This document shows positions 35,333 to 45,326 of a stretch of 64,000 nt of DNA, in pieces. The notes beneath the pieces were generated by a model. The model was not told the origin of the DNA and ran no database searches. It saw nothing but the letters and a program-made list of their open reading frames with translations. Every line of letters begins with the position of its first letter. Within the stretch, counting starts at the first letter, position 1. The stretch covers positions 558,001 through 622,000 of the forward strand of contig JBAZQB010000002.1 of assembly GCA_041645435.1 (NCBI GenBank). Reading direction: 5' to 3'. The translations under genes were made by a program, and so were the position numbers. The DNA is from Methanoregula sp. GTDB taxonomy: Archaea > Halobacteriota > Methanomicrobia > Methanomicrobiales > Methanospirillaceae.

Positions 35333-38300
35333 ATGCCAGCGCAATCTTCCCTGGATTCCTTTGATAGGAATGTCTCTATTGATTACGGACTTCCCGGGGA
35401 ACAGCTGGATTCCGTCATCAGTCGTTTTGTGACAGCGGCAAAAGAAGATCCTTTCATGAGCTGGTTGCTTCTTCCCACAAAAAGACTCGTCCTGTATGTC
35501 GCCGGGCAACTGACGGAGAGAAATATTCCCTTCATCTCTTCCCGCATCTGCACTCCTGAAGGATTTTGCAGGATACTGTTTGAAGAGAACCGGACGACCG
35601 AGCAGGTCCTGTCAAGGAGTGAATCGAAACTCCTGCTCAGCGATCTTCTTGAGGAAAATGCAGAAGAGGTCCCACTTTTCATCACCCACGATCATCCGAA
35701 TCCGGGAACGCTCAATGATCTCATGCAGTTCATGCATGTCACGCTGATGAGGAAGGTTGCGTTTCCTGAATGCCTTCTGAATCTCCAGAGTGAAAAAAGT
35801 GATCAGCTAGACACGATTATCATTCAATACCGGAACCGGTTGAGGGAACTGGATCTTTTCGATGATGATACGATCTTTGAATGGACGATCGATTACCTGG
35901 ACCGCTGCGAATCATCCCCTCTCGGCACCGTATTTTTCTATGGCTTTCACGAGCCTGATCCGCTTGAACAGGATTTATTGGACACCATAGAGGAGCATGC
36001 AGGGAACGTTTCCATTTTTATTCCTGAGGGTATTGATCAAAATATTTTCAGGAACCATGCTGCGATGGGAAACCCGGCCGGCACTCAACCGGTACCTGAT
36101 CTATCTTCACTCCCGGCTAAGATCTCCGGTATCTTCTCGGAAACCGGTGAGCTCAAAGCCGGGGATCTTTTCCGGGTGCAGACATTTCCCTCGCGGTATG
36201 CCGAAGTATATGGTATCGCAGCGGAGATCGGCCGGCTCAATGCTGCCGGTACACCCCTTTCCGATATTGCCGTAGTTTTTCCGGATCTCCATGGAGGAGA
36301 TTACGGTCTCATCGATGAGGTATTCAAGGAGTTTGCTATTCCCTGGAACTCTGCCGTCAGCCCGAAATTATCCCGGGCCCCGGTCATCCAGTTTCTGTCC
36401 GGTATTGCCGGTCTCGTTGCACGCGGGTACGCCCGCGAGGATCTTGTCCGGCTGATCGGCAGCTCGTTTTTTACCAAAGAAACTGTTCCGGGCGGAACGT
36501 TCCCGTTGCGGTCTGCTGAGGTTGACCTGGTATCCCGGTATGCCCGGATAGATGGCCCTCACCCTGACTGGATACGACAACTGGCATGGCTCCATACAGA
36601 ATTACAGGACCTGGAACGGGCAAAGAACTACCCGGGTATTTCGGTTCATACCGTAGAACGCGTGCTGGATGGGATCCGGCACCTCATCAGCGATCTGGAT
36701 GCTCTTTCGGGAAAGAAACTGCTCCGGGATCATATCAGCGGGTTTAAAAATTTCATAAAATCCCGTAACCTCCCCCATCTCTATGCCGCACCGGAAGAAC
36801 GCATCAAAGACCGGGAAATACAGGCATGTAAAAAGTTCTCTTCCCTTCTTGAGGCTCTCGCTCATGCTGCGTGGATTCCAGCCGATGAATCCATCGATGC
36901 ACAGGAATTCTCCCGGTTAATTTCCTCCCTTGGTGAAGAGGGGGATGAGAGTGGGTTGCAGGATTCCAATGGTGTTGCTGTTCTCGGTCCCCACGAATGC
37001 CAGCACCTCCGGTTCCCGGTTGTCTTTATCGGTGGGCTGGTTGAGGGCACGTTCCCCCGGCTGACGACCCGTCTCCCGTTCACCAACTCTTTAGAAAATA
37101 CCCGGATGGGGACCCGTTCGCTTGCCGAAATTCTCCGGGAAGAACAATATTATTTCATTGCAGCCCTGCTCTCGGCCCAGAAGACAGTGTACCTGAGTGC
37201 CCCGCTGGCCGATGGGGAGAAGCCGCTGCTCACCTCCGCATTCTTCGAACGGGTCCGGATGAGAACCGGTGATCGGCCGTGGCCGGATGCTGCCGGAGTT
37301 ATACCCGCATCCCGTCGCACTGCTGCGGTCCGGGCCGGTGAAAGAATATGTGATGATGAGACTTGCGCGGCTCTCGGTCTGATTCCGGGTTCACTGGGTA
37401 TCAGCGATCTTGTCTCACGGATCAATATGGAGCGGTACTATCGCCGGGGCACCTGCGATTCTCCCTTTGATGGCATTCTTTCCGATGCATCGATCCGTGA
37501 AATTCTTGCCACACGGTACGGTCCGGACCATGTGTATTCCCCGACGAGTCTTGAGACCTATGCCAGCTGCCCGTTTGAATATTTCTTAAACCGGGTGATC
37601 AATCTCAAGGCCCTGCCGGAAGTGGAACCGAACCTCTCGGCCAGCGATCGCGGTACGGCTATCCACGACATCCTGAGTAATTTTTACCGGCAATGGCGTT
37701 CTGCCGGCCAGACCCGGGTTAATCCAGCCTCCCTGGTTGATGCCACCGAAATGATCCTCAGGATTGCCACGGAAGAACTGGACACGTACTCCTTCCAGAG
37801 CCCGCTCTGGGATGCAACCCGGATCCTGATGCTCGGGGACCGGCATACCGGCCCCGGGTATTTCGAACGATTCCTGGTTCATGAAACGGATGAATCTGCA
37901 TCACCGCTCGTCCCGTCCCTGTTTGAATATTCCTTTGGCATGGGAACAACGGCATCGGACGATCCTGCATCATCTCCTGAGCCGGTTGAACTTGCTTCAC
38001 CGGATGGTGAACGGAAGGTATTCATCCGGGGCAGGATCGACCGGATCGATCTCACACCGGACGGATACTTTTTGATCTATGATTACAAGTCCGGCTCGCA
38101 ACATCCTAAAACCAAAGATATCGAGGCGGGAACTGCCCTGCAGCTGCCCCTTTACCTTCTTGCGTTTGAGAAGATCACCGGCAACCACGGAATCGGCGGG
38201 GGCTATTACACGATCCGGCGCGAGGTGGACCGGAGCATTGTGCTCGCGGATTCGGCTGCAAAGGACCTGATGATCTCCCGGCCCCGTGTTTCCAAAGATT

Positions 38301-38473
38301 TTGCCGGCATGATGCAGCACTCGCGGGACTGTGCGTTTGCGTATATCGACGGGATCCGGAACGGCAGTTTCCCGCTCCCCCGCGAAGAGAAATGCCCGAA
38401 CACCTATTGCGAATTCAAACGGATCTGTCGCTTCGATCCCTACCGGGTCTTTGAAGTACTGGAGGAGACCTGA
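35333..38473 (+). CDS. AddB-like helicase-fold nuclease with 4Fe-4S cluster
   Basis: This 1,046-residue protein is organised like AddB. It has an N-terminal UvrD-like fold (with HECQHLRFPVVFIGGLVEG-type segment near 550) and a C-terminal RecB-family nuclease (ASCPFEYFLNRV near 745, GRIDRIDL and IYDYKSG near 905-925). Four cysteines fit an iron-sulphur cluster (SCPF, then KCPNTYC and KRIC near the end). The expected N-terminal Walker A (GxxGxGKT) is not seen: the matching place reads YGLPGEQLDS, so this subunit probably does not hydrolyse ATP. It ends one base before the AddA-like gene. Confidence 0.8.
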   Translation: MPAQSSLDSFDRNVSIDYGLPGEQLDSVISRFVTAAKEDPFMSWLLLPTKRLVLYVAGQLTERNIPFISSRICTPEGFCRILFEENRTTEQVLSRSESKLLLSDLLEENAEEVPLFITHDHPNPGTLNDLMQFMHVTLMRKVAFPECLLNLQSEKSDQLDTIIIQYRNRLRELDLFDDDTIFEWTIDYLDRCESSPLGTVFFYGFHEPDPLEQDLLDTIEEHAGNVSIFIPEGIDQNIFRNHAAMGNPAGTQPVPDLSSLPAKISGIFSETGELKAGDLFRVQTFPSRYAEVYGIAAEIGRLNAAGTPLSDIAVVFPDLHGGDYGLIDEVFKEFAIPWNSAVSPKLSRAPVIQFLSGIAGLVARGYAREDLVRLIGSSFFTKETVPGGTFPLRSAEVDLVSRYARIDGPHPDWIRQLAWLHTELQDLERAKNYPGISVHTVERVLDGIRHLISDLDALSGKKLLRDHISGFKNFIKSRNLPHLYAAPEERIKDREIQACKKFSSLLEALAHAAWIPADESIDAQEFSRLISSLGEEGDESGLQDSNGVAVLGPHECQHLRFPVVFIGGLVEGTFPRLTTRLPFTNSLENTRMGTRSLAEILREEQYYFIAALLSAQKTVYLSAPLADGEKPLLTSAFFERVRMRTGDRPWPDAAGVIPASRRTAAVRAGERICDDETCAALGLIPGSLGISDLVSRINMERYYRRGTCDSPFDGILSDASIREILATRYGPDHVYSPTSLETYASCPFEYFLNRVINLKALPEVEPNLSASDRGTAIHDILSNFYRQWRSAGQTRVNPASLVDATEMILRIATEELDTYSFQSPLWDATRILMLGDRHTGPGYFERFLVHETDESASPLVPSLFEYSFGMGTTASDDPASSPEPVELASPDGERKVFIRGRIDRIDLTPDGYFLIYDYKSGSQHPKTKDIEAGTALQLPLYLLAFEKITGNHGIGGGYYTIRREVDRSIVLADSAAKDLMISRPRVSKDFAGMMQHSRDCAFAYIDGIRNGSFPLPREEKCPNTYCEFKRICRFDPYRVFEVLEET

Positions 38474-38474
38474 T

Positions 38475-41400
38475 ATGGCAGCTACTGAGCGACAGGGCGA
38501 AGCGATCACCAAACATGACCGGAGCATGGTGGTCACGGCCGGGGCCGGCACCGGCAAGACCTACGTGCTGGTCCAGAAATATATCGACCTCCTCCGGACC
38601 CGGGGCGTGACGGTGCCGCAGATTCTTGCCCTGACGTTTACTGACAAGGCCGCAGCCGAGATGAAGGAGCGGATACGGACCGAGATCCTCAGGCAGGAAG
38701 GCCCGCAATGGGAGAAGGCGGCCGAGGATTTCATGATCGCACCGGTCCAGACCTTCCATTCGTTCTGTGCACAAGTGCTCCGGGAGTTCCCGATCGAAGC
38801 CGGGCTGGAACCCGGCTTTGCCGTGCTGGATGAGCAGCAGGTCTCCCGCATCCACAGCACCGCGTACGAAGAACTGATCCATACCCGGCAGGAAGGCCCG
38901 GCCAACGAGGCGCTGGTCCATGTCCTTTCCATCACGGACCAGTACAGCTTAAAGACAATCCTCTCCGCACTCTACGGCAAGCGGGAGCAGTATGCCCGGT
39001 TCTTTGCTGCGCTTGCCGCTGATGAAAAAAAAGTGCTCGATGTGTGGAAGCGGGAAGTGGATGCATTCCGCGATGCGGAGATCGCTGCCCTGCGGAGCGA
39101 TCCCTCGTTCTCATCCTGTCTCCGTACGCTGCTCGGGTTTGCATCTGCGTACGAGGGAGTAGATGACAAGGCGGCAGTGTTTCTGCAGGAGATCCGCCCG
39201 CTCCTGTGCCGGCTTGCTGAGCCTGCGGATTCTGTAGAGTACTGTTCTGCCGCGCTCGAACTGGCGTGCAGGAAACCCGGCAATATCGGGAGCAAAAAAG
39301 CCTGGAAGGATGCAGATCTCGATGACTTCAAGAAAGCCCGGAAGAACCTGGCAGAAATCCTGGAGCGGAAGAACTCCCTGTTCCGGATGACGGTCGATAC
39401 TGCTGATCCGGTGATCACCGGGTCGGTCCGGTTCCTGCGGGATCTCTCTGTGGTATTCTCCCGGTATGCGGAGCTGGCCGGTAACGGGAAAGGTTCGGTC
39501 GGGGGTCTCGACTTCTCGGACCTGATCCTCCATGCCCGGCAGCTCTTCGTGGAGCAGCGGGAACTGGTGGCAACGCATTTCATGCCCCGGTTCCGGTACA
39601 TCCTTGTCGACGAGTTCCAGGACACGGACCTTTCCCAGTTTGATATCATCCTCTCGATCATCGGGACGCCTTCGCCCACAACGGACTGCCTCTTCATTGT
39701 CGGCGATCCCAAGCAGTCGATCTATCTCTTCCGCGATGCGGATGTGACCCGGTTCAAGGAGGCGCAGGAGATCATCTCTGCGGCCTGCAAGGGCCGGGTG
39801 GTGAACCTTGACACCAGCTTCCGGAGCACGAAGGAAGTGATCGGTCTTTCGAACCTCATCTTCTCCCGGCTGCTTGCCTCTGCGGAGAAGCCGTGGGAGT
39901 TCGGGTACGAGCCGGTAAAAATTTCCGAAAGCCGCGCCGGTCATGACGGTTCGGTGGAACTGCTGCTTCCGCCGAAAGGAAGCGATGCGGCCGGGACCAA
40001 GCGGAACGAGGCCGGGATGCTGGCCCGGCGGATCCACAGCATCGTAAATGCACAGCCGCTTTTAGTGTACTCCGAGGAGCAGGATCATTCGTTCGTCCAG
40101 CGCCCGGCCCGGTACGGCGATATCGCGATCCTGCTTGAGGCAAGGACCAACCTCTCGTATTATCTTTCAGCGCTGGGCGAGTACGGGATCCCCTTCTATG
40201 TCCACGGGGGGACCGGGTTCTATCACCGGCAGGAAGTGTACGATCTCTGCAATATCCTCGCGTTCCTCGAACACCGGCACGACAACATCAGCCTTGCGGG
40301 CATCCTGCGGTCCCCATACTTTGGTGTAGCGGATACGGAACTCTTCAGCATTGCGCAGGAGAATGGCCGGACCCTCTGGGAGAAACTGGTTACGTACGCA
40401 GACCGGACCGGTCCCGGGCCGGCAACCCGGGCCCGCGAGCTGCTCACGTCATGGCAGCAGTACGCCGGCCGGTCCGGCCTGGTCTCGCTGCTGCGCCAGA
40501 TTTTATCGGAGTCCGGGGTCTACACGGTGTATGCCGCTCTCCCGGCCGGGGAACAGATCCTTGCCAATATCGAGAAGCTCGTTAGCATGGCCCGGAACCG
40601 CGAGGAGGCGGGGAACTATGCGCTTTCTGACTTCACCGCCGATCTCCGCCAGGCGATGGACGAGGACGAGCGGGAGGGCGAGGCGCCTCTCGATGCCCTT
40701 GCAGAGAATGCCGTCAACATCATGACGGTCCATGCGGCCAAGGGCCTGGAGTTCCCCATTGTGTTTGTCCCGGACATGGGCTCTGGGTTCCGGGACCGCC
40801 CCGGCCCCATCATGATTGGGGACAACCCGCTGATGGTGGGAGTCAGGGTCCCCAACCCCGCTGACAATTACGAGATGACGGAAAGTGCCGTCATGGTGAT
40901 GCTGCGGGAGTTGCAGCGCCAGAAGGAGCGGGCCGAGAGGAAGCGTTTGTTGTATGTGGCACTGACCCGGGCCCGGGATCATCTGTTCATGAGCGGGACT
41001 GCGCCGGAGGATTCGGGTTTGTCTTTTGATCTGGGCCGGTCCCGGATTGAGTGGGTATTTACTGCTTTATCGGTGACCGGGGATGCGATTGCTGCGGGGG
41101 GACTGGTGTTGCCTTCTGACGGTCTCCGTCTTTCGATTGTTTCGGATCCATTGGCGATTCCTGCTGAGACGGGGCGGGTCTCACCTGCGCTGCTTGTTGT
41201 TCCTGAGGAATGTGCGGGGAAGGTTGGGACGTGGATTGCGCCTGTGTATTCTGCCGGACCGGAGCGGGTGAATGTTGTTTCGGTTTCGGAGCTGGAGAAG
41301 GGACCGGTTCACGCCCGGGAGCCGGGGGTTTCGAAATATTTACCGGGCGTTCCCGGGGCTGTCAAGGGCACGATCATTCATGAGGTGTTGCGGGGCCGGG

Positions 41401-41840
41401 ATGCTGCGACGGTGCTGAAGGAATATGGGGAATATTCGGAGGAGCATGTCCGGCAGTGTGAGGAAATTGTTTCTGCTTTTTTCTCTTCGGACCTGATGAA
41501 GCGAGTGAAACGATCGTTTTGTGAAGTGCCGTTTGTTATTACTCTTGAGGGGAAGCCGGTGACGGGAAAGATCGACCGGTTGTGTGAACTTGATGATGGG
41601 ACTTGGGTTGTGATCGATTACAAGAGTGAGGCGTCAGTAGATTACACTATACTTGCTGAGGAGTATGCTCTCTCGTTATCGATTTATGTTGAGGTGGCCC
41701 AGCAGATCGTGAAGAATGTTGTTGCAGCGTGGGTGTATTTTACAGAGATTGGGGAGTATCGCAAAATAGAGATCAATACCGAGCAACTTCTCGAAAAAAT
41801 CAGAGGTATCCCCACAAAAAGCAAAAATCTTCCCTCATAA
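38475..41840 (+). CDS. AddA-like UvrD/RecB helicase-nuclease
   Basis: This roughly 1,121-residue SF1 helicase carries a C-terminal nuclease. Motifs in order: Walker A VTAGAGTGKTYVL (about 20-32), Ia LTFTDKAAAEM, II LVDEFQDTD, III GDPKQSIYLFRDAD, IV DTSFRST, V MTVHAAKGLEFP and VI LYVALTRARDHL. The nuclease core is IDRLC and WVVIDYKSEA. The open frame begins 48 codons earlier inside addB; the ATG at 38475 follows the addB stop by one base with GGAGGAGA before it. With the AddB-like subunit it should form a DNA-end resection complex. Codon use shifts toward T- and G-ending codons in the last 0.9 kb. Confidence 0.85.
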   Translation: MAATERQGEAITKHDRSMVVTAGAGTGKTYVLVQKYIDLLRTRGVTVPQILALTFTDKAAAEMKERIRTEILRQEGPQWEKAAEDFMIAPVQTFHSFCAQVLREFPIEAGLEPGFAVLDEQQVSRIHSTAYEELIHTRQEGPANEALVHVLSITDQYSLKTILSALYGKREQYARFFAALAADEKKVLDVWKREVDAFRDAEIAALRSDPSFSSCLRTLLGFASAYEGVDDKAAVFLQEIRPLLCRLAEPADSVEYCSAALELACRKPGNIGSKKAWKDADLDDFKKARKNLAEILERKNSLFRMTVDTADPVITGSVRFLRDLSVVFSRYAELAGNGKGSVGGLDFSDLILHARQLFVEQRELVATHFMPRFRYILVDEFQDTDLSQFDIILSIIGTPSPTTDCLFIVGDPKQSIYLFRDADVTRFKEAQEIISAACKGRVVNLDTSFRSTKEVIGLSNLIFSRLLASAEKPWEFGYEPVKISESRAGHDGSVELLLPPKGSDAAGTKRNEAGMLARRIHSIVNAQPLLVYSEEQDHSFVQRPARYGDIAILLEARTNLSYYLSALGEYGIPFYVHGGTGFYHRQEVYDLCNILAFLEHRHDNISLAGILRSPYFGVADTELFSIAQENGRTLWEKLVTYADRTGPGPATRARELLTSWQQYAGRSGLVSLLRQILSESGVYTVYAALPAGEQILANIEKLVSMARNREEAGNYALSDFTADLRQAMDEDEREGEAPLDALAENAVNIMTVHAAKGLEFPIVFVPDMGSGFRDRPGPIMIGDNPLMVGVRVPNPADNYEMTESAVMVMLRELQRQKERAERKRLLYVALTRARDHLFMSGTAPEDSGLSFDLGRSRIEWVFTALSVTGDAIAAGGLVLPSDGLRLSIVSDPLAIPAETGRVSPALLVVPEECAGKVGTWIAPVYSAGPERVNVVSVSELEKGPVHAREPGVSKYLPGVPGAVKGTIIHEVLRGRDAATVLKEYGEYSEEHVRQCEEIVSAFFSSDLMKRVKRSFCEVPFVITLEGKPVTGKIDRLCELDDGTWVVIDYKSEASVDYTILAEEYALSLSIYVEVAQQIVKNVVAAWVYFTEIGEYRKIEINTEQLLEKIRGIPTKSKNLPS

Positions 41841-41957
41841 TGAATTTATTTATTAAAAATTTGAAAAAATAATAACGGTATATTGATACTTCAAAACAAT
41901 CAGGTACCTTTACAGTTATCCGGTCCTTTTGGAATTATTTCAAAATTTGAGGAATTT

Positions 41958-42512
41958 ATGAACACAAAGGTCGAATACCCAAAGTTCGAATACTTAAAAC
42001 TCGATAAACGAACGCGGGACTTAATGTGTGAAGAAATTTTACGTGCGAAAGAATCTGACAATATTTACTTCAGCACACGGTTTAATGAAATTGGCCAAAA
42101 GAATTGGATTCGATTATTGCGAACTGCAGCAGAACAATTTGATGAACATTGGCTTGCGTTTCAATTAGAAATGGCAGGTGCGATGAAACATCTCAAACCT
42201 CAAAAAAAACCGTGGGATTACACACTCGAATATGAGCCTGATTCTAGTATTGGGATCTTAGCTACCGGCCAATTCAATCGGTTCTATATGATAGCGATTT
42301 GTCGTCGTGCTTTGGAGGATAATGAACAATTCGTTATAGTTTATCGAGCCAAACAAAGACGAGAACCTCGTGAGGAATCTCAAATATTGGAAGGTACATC
42401 TAGGGATGCAAATGATCTCCTTCAGGAACTTAGAAATAAAGAACTTTGTCTCAAATGTGAAATTTCGCGAATAAATTCCGGACTTTCACTAGACTATGAA
42501 TCGTTATCGTGA
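41958..42512 (+). CDS. Unknown protein upstream of the zinc-hook ATPase
   Basis: This 184-residue AT-rich gene product is not recognised. It is mixed helix and strand, with no membrane segment and no catalytic motif seen. A Trp/aromatic stretch (GQKNWIRLLR, DEHWLAFQLEMAG) and a late CLKCEI pair stand out. The ATG at 41958 has GAGG five bases ahead, so the 25 extra upstream codons are excluded. It precedes the large ATPase gene by 49 bases in the same direction and with the same base composition, so the two are probably a functional pair. Confidence 0.65.
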   Translation: MNTKVEYPKFEYLKLDKRTRDLMCEEILRAKESDNIYFSTRFNEIGQKNWIRLLRTAAEQFDEHWLAFQLEMAGAMKHLKPQKKPWDYTLEYEPDSSIGILATGQFNRFYMIAICRRALEDNEQFVIVYRAKQRREPREESQILEGTSRDANDLLQELRNKELCLKCEISRINSGLSLDYESLS

Positions 42513-42561
42513 ATTGACTGAATATTATTGACTGCTAAATTAAAATCTTCAACGGAGAAAA

Positions 42562-45168
42562 ATGGACGTTCTTCAAGAAATCTTGGCTTGGAGTAAAGAT
42601 TTACCCCATTGGCAAAATGATGCTATTGTGCGTTTGTTCGAGAATCACACTCCTTCAGCTGATGATATTGAAGATCTCTATGCCCTTCTCAAATCTGAAC
42701 ATGGAATTCCTGATCCAAAAAAACGCAAACCTCAAAAATTAAAATCAGATCAAATAGCCATTCCAGTAAACCCTAGAGTCCACATCGAATTATTGGGTAT
42801 TAAAAACCTTGTGAATGTTAATGCAATCGCTGATAAGCAAAAACTATTACTTGGCCCAACCGGATTAACCGTGATTTATGGAGATAATGGTTCGGGGAAA
42901 TCTGGTTATTCCCGGGTTCTGAAACGGGCTTGTCGTGCCAGAGATCAAACTGAGCAGATCCTTCCAAATGCATATCTTCATCCGTCTAAAACTGGAAAAG
43001 CGGAAGCCATCTTTGAACTAAGAGTTAATGATGTTGATCAAGAAGTAGTGTGGATTGATGGAAAGCCCGCCCCAGAATTACTTTCAACAATTGCTATATT
43101 TGATCATTATTGTGCCCGTGCATATCTTGACAAAGAAGGAGATTTCTCGTATATCCCTTATGGGTTTGATATTTTTGATGGTTTAGTGAAAATTTGTGAT
43201 ACACTTAAATTAAAAATTTCGAATGAAATTGACCAAAATGTTCCTGATGTGGAATCTCTATCTGAGTTATCCGGATCAACATCTGTTGGTTGTCTCGTTG
43301 AGAATTTGTCGAGCGCAACCGAAAATAAACAGGTAGAAAAATTAGCGACCCTCGCACCCGAAGAAATTGCTCAACACGGTCGGTTATTTAAAAATATTCA
43401 CGAAATTGACCCCAAAGGCAAAGCAAATCAATTGCGAATTAAATGCCGCCGGATAAATCGCCTCCTTGAGATTATTAATGAGAAAACCATTGCAGTTAAT
43501 GATACAAACTTGGCCCATCTCGAAAAATTCGATAAGGATTATCTGGCCGCTCATTTAGCAGCGGAAATTGCTGCCAACAACTTCAAAATAACCGGGGATT
43601 ACCTTCCAGGAACTGGTGGAGAAGCGTGGAGAGAGTTATTCGATGCTGCCCGAAAGTTTTCGAAAGAAGCATACCCCGATAAACTATTTCCACATATCGA
43701 AGACGGAGCCAAATGTCCTTTATGCCAACAGCTTCTCGAAAGGGGGGCTAAACACTTTCAACTGTTTGAGGATTATATCCATCAGGAAACAGAGAAAAAT
43801 TCTCGGGAACATTTCAATTCCCTTTCTGAAGCGAAACGAAATTTTAGTCTCCTTGATGTATCGGTTGGTCTTGATGATGAAATTCTTGAAGAGATCTCTC
43901 AATCTGATAAAAATCTTGCAAAAAAATGCCAAAGATACCAAAAATCTTTAATTGACCGCTATTCAGAAATTCTGTCGGCGTTTACATCTCATATTTGGAC
44001 AAATATTGCACCACTCTCAAATTGCCCCGTTGAAGAGCTCTCCGTATTAATGGTTAATCTCGATAACGAGGCTGATATATTAGAACGGATGGTGGATAAC
44101 TCTGCACGAAAATCTTTGGAGACTCAATTCTATGAATATGACTCCAGAATGAAGTTATCAAAAAGTAAAGGTGCCGTTCTCGCAGTAATTGAAAAAATGC
44201 GTCGGCAGTCCCAACTTAAAGAATGTTTATCAGAACTGGATACTACAGGAATCACAAAAAAAAGACATGATCTATCGCAAAATGTGATCACACCAAGTTT
44301 GTTGGGGGCGCTCAAACAAGAACTCAAAAAACTTGATGTTCTCGATCTTAATCTGAATTGGAAAAGTATAGGCAACAAGGGTAAAACAAATTATAAATTG
44401 ATATTAGATCTCCCGGGTGTGAAAAATCCGAGAAATATACTTAGTGAAGGCGAACAACGGGCAATTGCCATCGCCTCATTCCTCGCAGAAGTTGATCTGA
44501 AGGGTGGATCTGCTGGTATTATTTTTGACGATCCAATCTCGTCTTTGGATCATAGGCGAAGGGAGCTTGTAGCTCAACGTTTAGTTCAAGAATCAAATAA
44601 ACGTCAGGTAATTATCTTCACGCACGACCTCTATTTTTTGTTCGTATTAATTGATGAAGCAGAAAAAACAGGAATTCCTTTTGAGACTCAAAGCCTTATT
44701 AAGAAGGGACGTAACTATGGCATTCCTGAATCTGGGAATCCATTTGAAGGAATGAATACTTCAGCACGTGTCAAATTCTTAAGAGCAAAACACCAGGTAA
44801 TCGCCAAAATTCACCGAGATGGTGATGAGGTAGAATTTCGAAAACAAACGAAAGAAGCTTATAGTCTCTTACGTAGTGCGTGGGAAAGGGGCGTTGAAGA
44901 AGTACTTTTGCGACAAGTTGTGTTGCGCTTCCGACAATCAATAGAAACGCAGAGACTTCGAGATGTATTTGTTGATGATTCTGACCATATACAAATAAAA
45001 CAAGCCATCAATAAATGTTCAAAAATTACCGAAGCTCATGATACAGCAATGGCGATTGGAATTAGAGTTCCCCCTCCGGACGAATTATTGGAAGATATTA
45101 ATACATTAGAAAAATGGCGTTTATCTGTTGAGAAGAGAAGTAATGATGTGAGGGAACGACGAAAATAA
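42562..45168 (+). CDS. RloC/PrrC-like zinc-hook ATPase (AAA_13)
   Basis: This 868-residue protein has an N-terminal P-loop IYGDNGSGKSGYS (Lys113), a CPLC zinc-hook pair (Cys385, Cys388) in the middle of coiled-coil-like sequence, a late ABC-type signature ILSEGEQRAIAIAS, and a Walker B GIIFDDPISSLD near 652-664 with an H-loop IFTHD. The C-terminal domain has LLRSAWERGVEE (Arg771, Glu775) and histidines 809 and 826. RloC and PrrC are tRNA anticodon nucleases with such ATPase parts and an Arg-Glu-His triad, so phage-triggered tRNA cleavage is a fair inference, not proof. A Rad50-like repair role is the alternative. Confidence 0.65.
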   Translation: MDVLQEILAWSKDLPHWQNDAIVRLFENHTPSADDIEDLYALLKSEHGIPDPKKRKPQKLKSDQIAIPVNPRVHIELLGIKNLVNVNAIADKQKLLLGPTGLTVIYGDNGSGKSGYSRVLKRACRARDQTEQILPNAYLHPSKTGKAEAIFELRVNDVDQEVVWIDGKPAPELLSTIAIFDHYCARAYLDKEGDFSYIPYGFDIFDGLVKICDTLKLKISNEIDQNVPDVESLSELSGSTSVGCLVENLSSATENKQVEKLATLAPEEIAQHGRLFKNIHEIDPKGKANQLRIKCRRINRLLEIINEKTIAVNDTNLAHLEKFDKDYLAAHLAAEIAANNFKITGDYLPGTGGEAWRELFDAARKFSKEAYPDKLFPHIEDGAKCPLCQQLLERGAKHFQLFEDYIHQETEKNSREHFNSLSEAKRNFSLLDVSVGLDDEILEEISQSDKNLAKKCQRYQKSLIDRYSEILSAFTSHIWTNIAPLSNCPVEELSVLMVNLDNEADILERMVDNSARKSLETQFYEYDSRMKLSKSKGAVLAVIEKMRRQSQLKECLSELDTTGITKKRHDLSQNVITPSLLGALKQELKKLDVLDLNLNWKSIGNKGKTNYKLILDLPGVKNPRNILSEGEQRAIAIASFLAEVDLKGGSAGIIFDDPISSLDHRRRELVAQRLVQESNKRQVIIFTHDLYFLFVLIDEAEKTGIPFETQSLIKKGRNYGIPESGNPFEGMNTSARVKFLRAKHQVIAKIHRDGDEVEFRKQTKEAYSLLRSAWERGVEEVLLRQVVLRFRQSIETQRLRDVFVDDSDHIQIKQAINKCSKITEAHDTAMAIGIRVPPPDELLEDINTLEKWRLSVEKRSNDVRERRK

Positions 45169-45194
45169 CTCCATAAATTTTGATGGTGTTACTT

Positions 45195-45326
45195 TCACTT
45201 TCGTTTTTTAGAACTCCACAAACCTTTGATTTCTCCCGCATTTCCATAATCCGTTGTTCGTTGCCGCAACTCATAGTATTTACCTGTCACAGGATTATGA
45301 ATGCGTTTTACCTTAACCGGGGGCAT
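45195..45326 (-). CDS. Small basic protein (43 residues), unknown
   Basis: A short ORF on the minus strand encodes a 43-residue basic peptide with KRIHNPVTGKYYELRQR, then TTDYGNAGEIKGLWSSKKRK. The ATG at 45326 is preceded by GGTGAGGAG, a good archaeal ribosome-binding site. The peptide is ordered in feel (NPVTGKYYE, IKGLW) and not random read-through. It lies in the gap between the zinc-hook ATPase and the HD-like gene, opposite to both. It could be a small regulator, an antitoxin or a mobile-element protein; nothing decides this. Confidence 0.55.
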   Translation of the reverse strand: MPPVKVKRIHNPVTGKYYELRQRTTDYGNAGEIKGLWSSKKRK

